Positions 21,598 through 33,332 are shown, counted from the first letter of the stretch. The stretch: 64,000 nt of DNA from Rhabditophanes sp. KR3021 (GCA_963281155.1 CAUJLY010000002.1:7316001-7380000), one strand, 5' to 3'. Translations and numbers: made by a program. Notes: generated from the letters alone by a model not told the origin.

Positions 21598-21869
21598 AAT
21601 ATAACCTCCAGGAAGACAATGAATTACAAATTTAGTTATTAGTTAGCAAAGTTAAGTAAACTAGTCCTTTAAATGAAAATAAATAGCTATAACTATGTTA
21701 TTGATGAAATCTGTTTTTTAGTTCAATTAGCATCACCATAACAACCGGTGTAATATTTCCGATATTCTTTATTTTTAAAAGTTTTCCTCGATACACGTCG
21801 TCTATTTTAGAATTTATTTAATATTTATCATTGCTATTTCCTTTTCAGTTCTTCGTCATAGCAACCATC

Positions 21870-23547
21870 ATGCATATTGTCAAGCAAACACCTGCTGAAT
21901 TAGTTTTAAGCCAGCCTGAACTGTTGCGTCGTTGTGTACCACATATAGAGGATTTATTAAGTCTGGCCAAAACTAATCCGTCAAACCATGTTGCCGTCAA
22001 CAAACTACGTTTTCGCAACCTTGAAAAGCCAACCGATCCACATCAAAGAGCTGCCACTTCTCTTTACTACAACAAAGGTACTCAATTTTGTTTTAGAATT
22101 CACCACAAAAAAGTATATGCTCGTTTTATGGGACAGCAAGTGAGTGGATTCATTGAGTTGAAAGATCTACTGGATGATTTATCACCTGAATGGTGGAGTT
22201 CATTCTGTATTTTGAATTTAAGTATCTTCTTCGACTTGTCAATTTTTCGTGACTTGGATATTGCTTGTGAGACTTTTGACTATTTGGCTTTAAAGGCTAT
22301 TAATCTTCGATGTATTAACTTCGAGATACATGAAGATTTTCAAAATTTGCCTGATGACCTTGTTATTGAGATTATTTATAAGATATTGGAACCCTTTAGG
22401 AGTTTGAAAGTTAAGAATGTATGCTTTAATATGTATACACCTGGTAATGTCGAGGGTCTCCTGCATTGGGCGAATGAGTTTGAAGAAAAGTTGGACAAAG
22501 AGTATCCATATATGGAAGACTTCTGGATCGTGACTCAATGTTCGCGTACATTTTCAAAGCGAATGGATGTACAATACCTAAGGAATGTACCACCTTCTAA
22601 GTTGAAGGTACTTAAATTCAGGTACGATTTCGGAAAATGGAGATAGAGATCCACTTAACGCCATGTCGCTGTTGAGATACTTTTACAAGAATGGTGGTAT
22701 GAAGAACATCAAGATTACTCAAGGTTTCTATGATACCTTCAGATTATGCTTGAAGGATATACATTTACAACCAATTGAGAGATATAGATTAGGTCTTAAT
22801 TCTATTTTTATAACTAATTCTAACCAAGGGATGTTTGTGTTGGAGAGAATAATACGTTTTTGGAGTGCAAATGTAGGTATTGCTGTTCCGGAGAACAAGA
22901 TTACTGTAAAAGATGCGATAAGGGAGATGGAAGTGTCTTACCACTACAGAATGACCAAAGATGAAATACTAAAGGCGATTGTTCATTTGAAGGGATACAA
23001 TAATGTGACTTCATTCAAAATAAAAAACTTGTGTCACAAAAAGATTTTAAACAGTGTTATCTTAAAATTGCTGGTTTGCATGCCTAAAACTTTAACAAAA
23101 TTGTCTATTGGATGCGGGACGATGGATCTAATTGATGAAAATAAGAAATTGGCTAAAGCTTATCCTGATTTAAAACTTTTGAAGCTTAGTTACAAGACTA
23201 TGACTCGTAATTTTTACTTTTTCAAAAAGTATTTTTTACCTTTTAAAAATCTCCAAGTTCTTATTTTAAACTGCATCGAGGGTCAAGAGTTTGAATTTCC
23301 GGACACAATTAGAATGCTTGTGATTAGATGCGCAGCAGCGGCAAAAACTAATAATCGTGAAGATTACCCCGACTTTTATTTCTGCTATTGCCACAAACTT
23401 CGAAAACCATTCAAAAATGTTGTCATCTCCAGACAACATAAGTTCCCTGTTGTGAGGACTTTTCACTTTATGGATGTTACTGATTGGGGACTTTATTTCC
23501 AAAATGGAACAAAATATCAACATTATTGTCAATATGATTTATTTTGA
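21870..23547 (+). CDS. Nematode F-box-like protein with leucine-rich C-terminal region (one frameshift)
   Basis: ATG 21870 follows an acceptor-like TTTTCAG (21842-21848), so the few upstream in-frame codons are excluded. The N-terminus 'ELVLSQPELLRRCVPHIEDL' followed by 'LSLAKTNPSN' resembles the degenerate F-box of nematode FBA/FBX-type proteins, usually SCF ubiquitin-ligase adaptors. The rest is Leu-rich and repeat-like ('LPFKNLQVLILNCIEG', 'ALKAINLRCINFEIHE'), suggesting an LRR-like substrate-binding region. The frame changes by one base at about 22610-22625: up to 'KLKVLKF' it is in one frame, then 'SENGDRDPLNAMSLLRYF' continues in the next. With one base removed the gene would be 558 residues. 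The frameshift may be a sequencing error or a young null allele. Family call moderate, function inferred. Confidence 0.6.
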
Positions 23548-24804
23548 TCAAAAGCATAATATTCTCCCATATCATAAATTATAAGTATCTTAATTTATAT
23601 GATTTTTGTCTTTATTTTGCATACTTATTTTTGTCTTTGTTATTTTATAGGTAAATCTTTTTTTAAACTTGGGGAAGTTGTGACTTTGCGATAAAACACC
23701 TCCTAAAAGAATAGTACATTATAAATTCAACTAAATAAAAGGTTAATTTTAAAATACTAAATTAGATTTCCTCCAATTCCATACCATTTTAAAACGCCTT
23801 CTTTTTTAAGTATCCACAATCTTTTTTAAATTACTCATATCCTTTTCTTTTAAGTATTCTTTCATATTTCTTTTTTATCCAAATGCCCAATAACCATGTT
23901 TAATAAAACAATAAAAGTAGTTAACAAAACGATATAAATTTCAATTTGATATTACAAAAACTCCCATGTTAGGATATGATTATGACAATGATTTCTAATA
24001 GATTTAGGAGTTAAATTAATAGATGTAATATAAAAATGTATGAATTAAATGTTTCCTTAATAAAGTAAAAGAATATTTTAGCAGTTTTTCAAATACGGTA
24101 GAATCCTTAACAATACAGTGTGTTGCTTTTGATTTAACTAATTTCAACATAAGCCGTAATGAAGCGTATCCAAACTTGAGAAAATTTTGTCTTGGTTAAT
24201 TCAAGCGAGAGAAATAAGAAGCAAAGGCTTTCACAAAACTAAATAAACGTCGTTGCAATGGCGAATACGATCCATCAAACCGTGGAACATCAATCAAAGG
24301 CATTTGGTTTGATTATAATTTTAAAAGAATCTTTCGGCATTTCACTTGTTGATTAAACATAATGTTTTTGAATTTTACTGGCTAATTAAACAGATCGTTT
24401 TGATTAATTTCGCAAATGCTTTAAAAGCTTTTTTTCAATGGTGATGTTTTAGTTTATAAACTCAGGAACAAACTTATATATACTATCTTTAAATAAATTC
24501 CATATTCTAAATATTTTCAACTGTCATAATTTTTGTATATTTCCTTTTTGAACTTTTGCAAAGTCTTGTAAATAAACGCTTCTTTATCTACTTATAAATA
24601 CACTTCAATTTTTTAATACATATGATGTGCAAGATTGCATGGTCAATTGCGATCATAGATTATAAACTGCCTTGCAATATTATCTAACAATGTTACACAC
24701 TATAATTACTGATAACAATCCTTACATAACCACATTTTGCTTCTCTTAATTAAGCAATTTTCCATTTTTGTTCAAGAATACCTTTTTCTTTACTAAATTA
24801 AGAA
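23548..24804. other. Intergenic, no supported gene
   Basis: About 1.25 kb of AT-rich DNA with A/T runs between the F-box-like and Kelch genes. No open frame, RNA gene or clear repeat that I can support. Confidence 0.5.
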
Positions 24805-26598
24805 ATGATCTACCAATATTTTCCCAATTTGTTTGAAGCTAGTCTTTTTAATGACGTTGAATTCGTATTCAGTGACGGATCTATGAAAGTTTCAAGAATG
24901 ATCTTGGCTGGACATAGCAAATATTTTTATGATTTACTCACCAAGGATGTCACCAAAAGTAAGTTTATTAATATATTCTTTTGATAACCCTGGTTGTTTC
25001 AGCCAAATTTGATATTAAGAATTTGAAGATGGCTGATTTTAAAGTTTACTATGAATACGTTCATTCTGGAGATGATTTTAAAATTGATGGGGATAAGATT
25101 GTCGCTTTGTTGCAAGTTCAAATTGAGTTAAACTCACCTGATATAAGAGTGCGTTAATTTTGAGTAAACTTTTAATTATTTATTTAGATTAAATTAATCG
25201 AATGGATTAAAAAAAAGGATTTTATTATTTACCAAGGCATTTTCTTTGAAAACTCTAATAGATCTGAACTCGAAGAATATCATAATTTGATTGAACAGTT
25301 GATAACCACCAATTTTAAAGCTCTCTGTGAAATTAAGGCTTTTGATTCATTTTCAAGAGATAATTTTTTAAGACTTATGAGGAAAGATTTTATCAAGAAT
25401 AAGGATCAGGGAATTATTTTAGATATAATTGCACGCTGGGTCGAATATGACTTTAATAACAGAAAATCGGATTGGCTCGATTTAGTTTCACAAATTGATT
25501 ATACAAAAGTTGAACGTATAACATTAGGGGAATATGTTGAAAAAAATGAGAAGATTTATTTGATTCCGAATTTAATCAAATTTCTAATCCCTAAAATTAG
25601 AGTGAGAAAAGATGAAAAAATTGTCGTTAGCAACGTAGTTTCAAAAAATAGTTACTCAAAAATGATTTTGTGTAAGTCTTGAATTAATAAATAATTATAT
25701 TTTTTAAGTTGGAGGGAGTAATTCAAGACAATCAGTTGTTGAAATTGATATACAACAAAATTCAGTAAAAATACTTGGGGTTTTATCTATTGGAAAAAGT
25801 TTTCATTGTTCAGAAAAAATAGGAAATGATGTATTTGTATTAGGAAATGAAAATAGCAAAAAAATCGAAAAGTATGTTCTCAGTTTTAATTATTAACTAA
25901 GCATTTTTAGGTATAATTTGGAAAGTAACAAATCTGAAGTTCTTTCATTGAAAATGACTTGTAATAAAAGTTTTTATTCATCTGTTGTTCACTCAAATAG
26001 AATTTATGTTATTGGTGGATACTTAAATTACAAATCAATTGACACTGTTGAATAGTAAGTATGGCAATATTTAGATTTATTTTATATTTAGTTTCGAACC
26101 TGAAAAAATGAAATGGATTGATGCTCCAAAATTATTACAACAGATTAGTTATCATGACTCAGTTATTGTTGATGAAATTATTTATGCTGTAGGAGATTTG
26201 TTATCTAACAAGTTCCAAAGGTAATTAAAGACACTAATTAAATAAATAAAGCCTTTAGATTTGATCCACGTGAGGGTAAATGGAGTTTTTTGGCTGATAT
26301 TCCAAATAAAACATATTGTACTGCTCTGTCTGGGTTTGAAAATACAATAACATGTTCAGGGGGTGGAAATGTTGAATCATTGTGCCAAGTTTACGACATA
26401 ACAAATAACAAATGGGATAAACTTGCAAATTTGACTATTCTTGTTTCGGGTGCAAGATCTATAGAAAATGAAACATCTATTATTGTTGCAGGATGTGGAG
26501 ACCAAATTCAATCATACAGCAAAATCAACAAAACCTGGAGTATTATGGATATAAAATTACCAAAAGAAAATTATTTTAGTTCCAAAATTTGGTTATAA
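24805..26598 (+). CDS. BTB-BACK-Kelch protein (KLHL-like Cul3 adaptor)
   Basis: Seven exons: 24805-24958, 25003-25148, 25188-25671, 25709-25871, 25911-26054, 26092-26220, 26259-26598; six GT-AG introns of 37-44 nt. Total 519 residues. The N-terminal BTB region reads 'SLFNDVEFVFSDGSMKVSRM' with 'ILAGHSKYFYDLL'. A BACK region follows in exon 3 ('FDSFSRDNFLRLMRKDF', 'ILDIIARWVEYD'). The Kelch part includes 'LFGGSNSRQSVVEID', 'SSVVHSNRIYVIGGY', 'DTVEYFEPEKMKWIDAP' and 'CQVYDITNNKWDKLANL'. Such proteins usually recruit substrates to Cullin-3 ubiquitin ligase; the substrate is unknown. It is divergent from canonical KLHL proteins and AT-rich, typical of lineage-expanded nematode BTB genes. I cannot assign an ortholog. 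Confidence 0.85.
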
Positions 26599-27011
26599 TT
26601 TGAAATAAAACATTATTGTATGGAAAGTTCTTTTATTTTAAAATCATCTATTTTTAATTTATGGTATCAAAATAAATGCATATTTCATTTGTCAAAAAAT
26701 TCAGTTTGAACAATTCGGAAATATTTTGAGTAATAATTTATTCAAAATGTTCCAAGTTATTTTTTGCATGACCTCATATTTTGTTTTTGTCTTTTAATAA
26801 TTATTTTTAAAAGTAACAAATGAGAAGAGTTTAATTAAAATATTTTATTTGTTTTAATACAAGTATAAATAAAGTCATATGAACAATACATTCGCATAAA
26901 AATTATTGGAAAAGTTACATTTCTAAATAATCGTTGTAAGCTTTAGAAAGCTTAGTAAAGAAATTAGTTAATAAGTCGGTTGAAGGGAATGTAAATTCCT
27001 TTTCTTTCATT

Positions 27012-27296
27012 TTACCAAAGGAATCCTTCCTTAGCATTCAATGGAGCGATTGTCAGTTTGCTTTGGGTAGTCGATCTCAGCATGAAGCATCTCCCATTCA
27101 GTTGACCAGGACCATAATACTGAATTAAGACCGAATATTCTCCACTACTCCATTCAAATGACCTGTCCGTTGTAATGACATCATTCCATGTGGAAGGCTT
27201 CATCTGATTGGTCTTGACGACAAAACAGTCCTCAGAACCTTTTTGTTTGAATGAAATAGACAAAGGAGTCGCATTCATGATGACAACTGGTGCCAT
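27012..27296 (-). CDS. Uncharacterised 94-residue protein
   Basis: Intronless frame from ATG 27296, beginning MAPVVIMNATPLSISFKQKG. Alternating hydrophobic and polar residues suggest an all-beta fold. Two cysteines are present ('EDCFVVKT', 'GRCFMLRS'). There is no convincing signal peptide. It uses fewer AT-rich codons than the flanking DNA, which supports real coding. I considered a major-sperm-protein-like or other small beta-sandwich and found no diagnostic motif. Function unknown. Confidence 0.6.
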   Translation of the reverse strand: MAPVVIMNATPLSISFKQKGSEDCFVVKTNQMKPSTWNDVITTDRSFEWSSGEYSVLIQYYGPGQLNGRCFMLRSTTQSKLTIAPLNAKEGFLW

Positions 27297-27547
27297 TCAA
27301 CTTTTAAGGCTCAAAACATTCTAAAAATAAAGATAAAAATGAACATTTTTTTTTAGTAATTTTTATTTACCTCATTACACCGTCCCTCGCCGACCAAATG
27401 TTCTAAAAATTTACTAGCCTATACATCTTTGGTTGCTCTTTTAAATCACGCTAATTGTAGAAAAATCCATCAAGAAATGGCTGAGATACAAGTGTTTAAC
27501 CTCGGGAGTTTTAATTGAGACACCCTGTATAACATATATAGATTTTA

Positions 27548-27992
27548 ATGATCCATACGTAAAACAGGAAGAATGGCACTCAGAAAATAATCAGACATAA
27601 TAATTGGCACAACTTTCATTATTTTGGGATTTATATTTTCGATTGTTTATATTCAAGTAATTATTGTTCAGGTGAGAAAAGAATTTTTGATTAATCATCT
27701 TCCAATTATGTTATGTCTTTTTATAATAGATTTATTCACCTTATTTATAATTGGCTTTTGTTTCGGATTTTTACAATTAAACGGAGATGTTTTATGTACA
27801 TCATACTTCCTTGTTTATTTTAACGGAGAAGTATCTTCAATTAATTAGTATGTCTGTACGACGATGATATGTGTCATACTTTATGACACATCATTGTATT
27901 ATCCAACAATGTTATTTAGTGCAAAATTGTATACTGTCACTTATAATTTGTATGAGGGTATTTATATCTGCAGAATTATGATTAAAACATAA
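27548..27992 (+). pseudogene. Decayed Srt-type chemoreceptor copy
   Basis: The translated remnants parallel the intact receptor at 28992. 'QEEWHSENNQT' corresponds to its 'EEEWEAEKRPS'. 'IILGFIFSIVYIQVIIVQ' corresponds to TM1. 'GDVLCTSYFLVYFNGE' corresponds to 'GDILCTSYFIIYFTGF'. Then 'YVCTTMICVILYD' corresponds to 'YSCTTLCVLLAL'. The frame shifts just before TM1 (about 27595), and a stop (TAG, 27847-27849) stands where the intact gene has the Trp codon of 'ICWYSC'. Similarity fades after about 27990, so the last four membrane segments are gone. It is most simply a tandem duplicate that died. Confidence 0.75.
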
Positions 27993-28991
27993 TACATTTT
28001 ATGTTGAATTCAATAGTAAAGTATCTAATAGCATGGATTTTACAAATCCATCAACTATCTTTCTTCTTACCGTAAATTAATAAGAGTCATGCTTATTTTC
28101 AGGAAAGTAAATAAGTATTTTTCAGATATACTTAAAAGAATTTAAGAAAATTTCTGTACAATATGACAGAAATGAACAATTTCATGTCTCGATTCATAAC
28201 ACCGATGTGAAATTATAACATAAAGTGCGGAACTAATTCCTCAGTAAATCATTATTGTCATAACTTTTAAAGAAATATATTTTTAATTCGTGCTTACGAC
28301 ATTTTCATTCAATAAAAAATGGTTTAACTTAATCAAAATGGTATCTGTAATTGATTTATTGATAAACTAAACTTTTTTGCTCAATTTCATAATTGGTATC
28401 TGCTAGAAAGCTCATAAAATCTACATACTCTTTGTGGATATTTTGTCCTTCCTTAATATTATTTAATGGGTATTATTTTGTAAAGCAGTTAGTTGTTTAT
28501 GTTCTCCTGATGTTGCCCCGGGCACGTCAACAGTATCATTATAAACATTTAGTACTATATTTACTTGCACTTAAATTAAAATATGTTATGTGAGCAATTA
28601 TTTTTTCAAATTTTATTTCATTATCAAAATATTGAGTGATTATTCATCTGGCTTAGTTGAAAATACACGGAACAGCTTTAACCCACGATAAAACGTAATG
28701 TGCGATTTTGGAATTGTTTAATCTTAGTGATAAATGTTGTATGCTTATTTTCAATAAAAGCATACGTATTTTATTTTCATATTATTTAATAAATGCTCCA
28801 AGTTATCATTTCCTGTTTTAATGATAAATTGAATACAATTACTGTTTTAATACTTTTAAAGTGTACATTTTATTTTTCAGCTTAAACATACATTTGGCAT
28901 AAGGAAGTTCTTTTATAAATAAAACAGTTTGATACAAAATATACTATATGACTGTTTAAAAATTACGTATTTGAAATAAGTTTACTTAATA
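27993..28991. other. Intergenic, no supported gene
   Basis: About 1 kb between the receptor pseudogene and the intact receptor; it probably includes the receptor promoter and may hold the eroded 3' half of the pseudogene, though I cannot align it by eye. No RNA gene or repeat that I can support. Confidence 0.45.
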
Positions 28992-30035
28992 ATGATTGAA
29001 TTTATTCTAACACCAAGTTATTTAAAAGAATACTACTCGTGTGATCAGTTAACTGAAGAAGAATGGGAAGCAGAGAAAAGACCGAGCCTCATAATTGGTT
29101 TAACATACATAATCTTGGGATCTATATTCTTGATTGTTTATATTCCTATAATTATTATTTTGTCTAGAAAAGAGTTTTTGGAAAAGTCTTCCTGTTATTC
29201 AATTATGTTGATATTATCAATATTGGATTCACTTGCCTTGTGTATCAATGGTTTGTGTTATGGATGTCTAGCAATACGGGGAGATATTCTGTGTACATCA
29301 TATTTTATTATATATTTTACTGGATTCGCAGCTTTAATTTGTTGGTATTCTTGCACAACATTATGTGTCTTATTAGCTCTCAATAGATTTCTGGAATCTA
29401 CCAATCAAAATTTAGCAGCATTCTTCTTTGAGGGTAAAAAAATAGTGTTTTGGTTGAATGCGATTATATTGTATAGTTTGTTAATGGGACTATTTTTTCT
29501 TCCACTTTTGTTTAATGGAAAATATAAGACTGTCATTTTCGATCCATATTTAGATATACCTAAATACCATGTCGAGCATCCTGAACATTATAAACCTGAT
29601 CTTGTTACTTTTCATTCCATTTCCATAAGTATAATTTTGCCTTTACTATATGGGGCCATATGTACTCATTTTTTCTTAAAATACAAAACAATTACCTCAA
29701 ATGAGCAGTTAACAAAATCACAAAAATCATTATTAACTCAAAGTTTTTTGATATGTTTTGCAACTTTTGTTACATGTGTATTTTATGTAAGTTTACATTT
29801 ATATTTTATAATTTGATATTCTTAGACATACTTTTCATATTTTCCTGCAACTGAAACAACTTCAATTGTGGCACATATGATGTGGATATGCTCAAACGGC
29901 TTGGGATCATTTGTTCTTGCTTTTATCAATCCAACAATACGGAAATGTATTTGGAAAAATTTAATCAAAAATGGAATGAATATATGCAAAAGAAAATCTA
30001 AAATAGCTATAATATTACCGTCAAAGACTAAATAA
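28992..30035 (+). CDS. Srt-type nematode serpentine (7TM) chemoreceptor
   Basis: Exons 28992-29786 and 29826-30035 with a 39-nt GT-AG intron; 334 residues. The N-terminus 'YYSCDQLTEEEWEAEKRPSL' followed by 'IIGLTYIILGSIFLIVYIPI' matches the start of the Srt family, where Y-x-C-x...E-W precedes TM1. Seven hydrophobic segments can be counted. TM2 begins 'CYSIMLILSILDSLALCING', TM3 has 'CTTLCVLLALNRFLES' in the DRY position (here LNRF), and TM7 has 'FVLAFINPTIRKCIWK' like the NPxxR end of the family. The C-tail is short and basic. Nematode Srt receptors are putative chemosensory GPCRs in ciliated neurons; the ligand is unknown. A dead paralog lies 1 kb upstream. Confidence 0.88.
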
Positions 30036-30396
30036 GATTTAGTATCTGTTATGACATTTAAATAGAAATAAAAATTTATATCTTTATAAATGTAATAATT
30101 GTATCTTATGGGACCTTTAATCTCCATACAAATCTTAAATTTGTTATAAATGAATCTTGACTATTTGCAAAAAAAGAATATATTGAGTAAGTATTGATGG
30201 CAAAAGGGCATTCATTTCTATGCACTATAAATAATTTGTGTTGATCTATTCATCTTTTCATTTTCTTTGATTTCATAAGTCTGCTGAGAAAAGAATGGGA
30301 TTAAAAATTAATTTTATAGCCTAGTATGATCTACAACTATAAGTTGATAGAAAAAAAGCAGTTTTGACAATACTCGTCAAAAGACTACTAATTGAT

Positions 30397-30697
30397 AAAT
30401 TGACTGGCTATGGTCCAAGAAGTATCTAGTAAAAGAATCCTAGTTGGATGGCAATACAATCTGATGGCTCCTCCTTGTTCTAAGCCGATGCTCATTTCTG
30501 TTTCTCCAAATTGATGTCCTTTCCCACGCTGGTGAAATATGTGCTTTTTACTACATTTAAGTCAATATCTCAGAATCCACATGCGCTGGAAGTTTGCCAT
30601 AATAATCATTAGATTCCCCTTCAAAAACTAAATCTAATGAGACCAAGAAACCTTCCAGACACAAGCCCATCAGACAGGAGGAACACGCAAAACAAGA
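30397..30697 (-). pseudogene. Unidentified coding relic next to the transposon
   Basis: On the minus strand one frame reads 'LVFEGESNDYYGKLPAHVDS' before a stop at 30557, and the next frame continues 'HIFHQRGKGHQFGETEMSIG' then 'LEQGGAIRLYCHPTRILLLD' to a stop near 30397. The composition (H, C, G, R, W in AT-rich surroundings) is protein-like and unlike flanking DNA. The pieces seem to belong together but are offset by a frameshift. I cannot name the source protein. It may be a relic of a host gene or of an older mobile element. Confidence 0.4.
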
Positions 30698-31060
30698 CCT
30701 TTAAAATATTTTTTCAAATTTTTGTAAATACATGTGTTTTTTATGTTATTAAACGTCAGAATAAAATAGAATCCTTTAAATCTATTTAAAATCAGATTTT
30801 TGTGCACGAAAAAACCGTTATATTGCATCATCACAAGTAGTTATAGAGGTATTGACACAAAGTGCAACTAAAGGTAAAAATATCAAATTGTACTAAGTTG
30901 GGAAATTGTGCATGTTCAAACTTGCTCACAATGTGTTTGAATGCTTACACTGATGAAGAGCGAACACAAATTTAAGGTATACCAGGTCGTAATTGGTCAC
31001 ATATTTTTGTTCTTGGTTTACTGGGTATAGGTGCAGAATCAAGGCCCACAGCTCCTCAAA

Positions 31061-31178
31061 TAAAAAGAAATTTAAAAATCGGCTTGCTAGCAATTCTTTA
31101 GTTTTTCATGGGCTTTCTAATGCATATTATTGTAAAACAATCAGTGAGATCCCCGAGGACGAGTTCTAATTTTAAGGT
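31061..31178 (+). repeat. Left terminal inverted repeat of the transposon
   Basis: Contains 'AATCGGCTTGCTAGCAATT' and 'ATGGGCTTTCTAATGCATA' and ends near 'CGAGTTCTAATTTTAAG'. The reverse complement of 33682-33801 has the same blocks in the same order and spacing. Confidence 0.85.
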
Positions 31179-31571
31179 CAAAATTTGTTATTTTACGTGT
31201 TTTAGTGTATTTTTGTTAATTAAAGTTTGTTGGAAGTCGTATATTTCGAATATTAATGTTAAGAAGGCTGTAATATAATTATTAATGCTTATTATTTGAA
31301 TTATGCTTCATCTAAATACTAGTAATGAAGCCTATTTCTCATAACAGATCAGTTGATTTAAACTATGTTTTGCGTATTTATTGTCGTCACAATCGCTCTT
31401 ATCCTGGTCCATTCCTGACTTCCCTCTAGAATCCCCCAAGGACCTTATCATCTCCATAAACAATTAGACCTTTAGCATATTACCCAATTAATGTTCCGCT
31501 TGTCCATCATTATTCATTTCATTTATGAATTGTTTCATCCAATTTTAACTCATATTTTTTGTACTTTCAAG

Positions 31572-33332
31572 ATGTCTCCTGAAAAGAAGAGAAGTAACGC
31601 TTCAAGAAGAAACCTCAATACTGCAAACGTTCAGCAGGAGGTTACTAGACAGTCTCAAGCTGCAAGAGTTAAGGAAGAACTAAGAAAATTGCGAGCTCAG
31701 CGCATCAAAGACAAAACTCTAATTATGTCTTTATCAACAAGAGTGAAAAGTCAGAAGAAACAACTGAAGGAGTGCGAATACAAAGGCCCTTACAAAGTCT
31801 TTCATACCAACATGAGAAGATCGCCTTACAAAGAGCTTGGAGTGTCGGCAAGATTCGATCGTATCAAATTTTGGATGGGAATTCTGAAGGAAATGAACGC
31901 TGGATCAGATCTCTGCTTTGAAGCACGTGATGAGCTTGCCACAAGATTGTTGAAAGGATTTGAGGAAGAAGACAACGTTCGGCTCAGTGCCGAGAAGACG
32001 GCTGAGTTTTTCCTGAGCCTCGGAGTTAGTCAAAATAAATTTGAGTTGATTTATCAACTTCTACGGTCTTACAAGATTCCGGTTCCTTTCGCCCCTTACT
32101 CAAGTTTCCTCAAGTTTATTCAAGAAACTCCAACTGGTAACTTTGTCACAATTAGAAGAGGAGATAAAATTGGAACAGTATCTTCAGACATCAAAGCCAT
32201 GGTCCAGGAGCGGATTCAACGACTTGGTGATTCAGGAAATTTAGTTTACGAGCAAGTATCTGAAACAGAAATAAAGGTAAAACTTTGCCTAATCGGAGAC
32301 AAAGGAAAGGAGATGACAAAGTTTTGCTTTCAACCCCAAGTTAAGGACAAAAACCATTCATACCAAACTTTGAGTGTTATTGGGTTGTGGCACGGAGACG
32401 ACAGCAGGGATTCTTTGGATCACTTCTTGAATACGAAATACGACAATGAAGAATGTAGGATGCCTAATGGATTGGTAATGGAACAGCTAAAGAACATTGG
32501 GACGATTAAACTGGAAAATGGGATGAAATGTTCCTTTGAATTCATGTTAACAGGAGACTTCCTCTTTATCTACAGTTTCATGGGATTCAAAGGCCAAGCA
32601 TCGAACTTCTTTTGCTACTATTGCAACTTCTACAGTCGTACCAGAGCTGATCCAGCAACCTACCACAAAAACCAAAAGACGCGTTGGAAGGATTTTAGCT
32701 ACAACTGTGAATCAAGATCTATGGCTCATGATGTTGGCTGTGAATTGAAAGAACTTAAGAAAGTCGGTTTTAAGACAAGTCCATTGATGAATATTGAATA
32801 CGGCAACATCCTGATGCCTTTGTTACACATCTTTATGGGAATGACCATGGACACTATTAAGAGACTTGAAGTATTTTTGAGTAATGAGGAAAAAGATGCG
32901 CTGTATGATTGTTTAAAGGAGATAGGAATAAGAGTAAGAGAATATTGGGAAGCAGTTAGTGGAAATGGAGTTAACAAAATTATGAAGAATATTGAAAAGT
33001 TTTTGCAAATATTACCGGACAGAAACATCATTAAAGACATCAAGGCAATTCTCAAGCAAATCTCGCAAGTCTACTCTTTAATTTTTGAAGCTAAACTGGA
33101 AGACGAAATGAAGTTGGAGGAAGCTTTGGATGGTTTGGCTGATGCTTTTATGTGTGGTACTTTTTCGAAAGACTACAACATAACACCAAAAGCTCATACC
33201 TTAGTCTGTCATGCTATTGAGCAATTAAAATTACATGGCACACTTATGTTGTTTTCAGAGCAAGGCCAGGAAGCTCTTCACAACATCATGAACAAGGATC
33301 TCTCCGAATTCAGTCGATGCCTTCTATTGTAA
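31572..33332 (+). CDS. Transposase-like protein of the TIR element
   Basis: Intronless frame of 586 residues; ATG 31572 (MSPEKKRSNASRRN) is preferred over an upstream in-frame ATG (31491) that would add a hydrophobic stretch unlike the rest. The N-terminal ~70 residues are basic with a predicted coiled coil ('EELRKLRAQRIKDKTLIM'). The middle has 'LTGDFLFIYSFMGFKGQ' followed by a CxxC pair in 'FFCYYCNFY' and 'TRWKDFSYNCESR', and the C-terminal part has 'TPKAHTLVCHAIEQLKLHG' with 'FSEQGQEALHNIMNKDLSEF'. The G-D-x(n)-G...C-x2-C pattern and the late K-x-H...SEQ-x2-E-x2-H block recall cysteine-containing RNase H-like transposases and their domesticated relatives in invertebrates. The aspartate in 'GDF' and the glutamate in 'SEQGQE' are candidate catalytic acids. 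This is an inference; the superfamily was not recognised. Confidence 0.7.
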   Translation: MSPEKKRSNASRRNLNTANVQQEVTRQSQAARVKEELRKLRAQRIKDKTLIMSLSTRVKSQKKQLKECEYKGPYKVFHTNMRRSPYKELGVSARFDRIKFWMGILKEMNAGSDLCFEARDELATRLLKGFEEEDNVRLSAEKTAEFFLSLGVSQNKFELIYQLLRSYKIPVPFAPYSSFLKFIQETPTGNFVTIRRGDKIGTVSSDIKAMVQERIQRLGDSGNLVYEQVSETEIKVKLCLIGDKGKEMTKFCFQPQVKDKNHSYQTLSVIGLWHGDDSRDSLDHFLNTKYDNEECRMPNGLVMEQLKNIGTIKLENGMKCSFEFMLTGDFLFIYSFMGFKGQASNFFCYYCNFYSRTRADPATYHKNQKTRWKDFSYNCESRSMAHDVGCELKELKKVGFKTSPLMNIEYGNILMPLLHIFMGMTMDTIKRLEVFLSNEEKDALYDCLKEIGIRVREYWEAVSGNGVNKIMKNIEKFLQILPDRNIIKDIKAILKQISQVYSLIFEAKLEDEMKLEEALDGLADAFMCGTFSKDYNITPKAHTLVCHAIEQLKLHGTLMLFSEQGQEALHNIMNKDLSEFSRCLLL

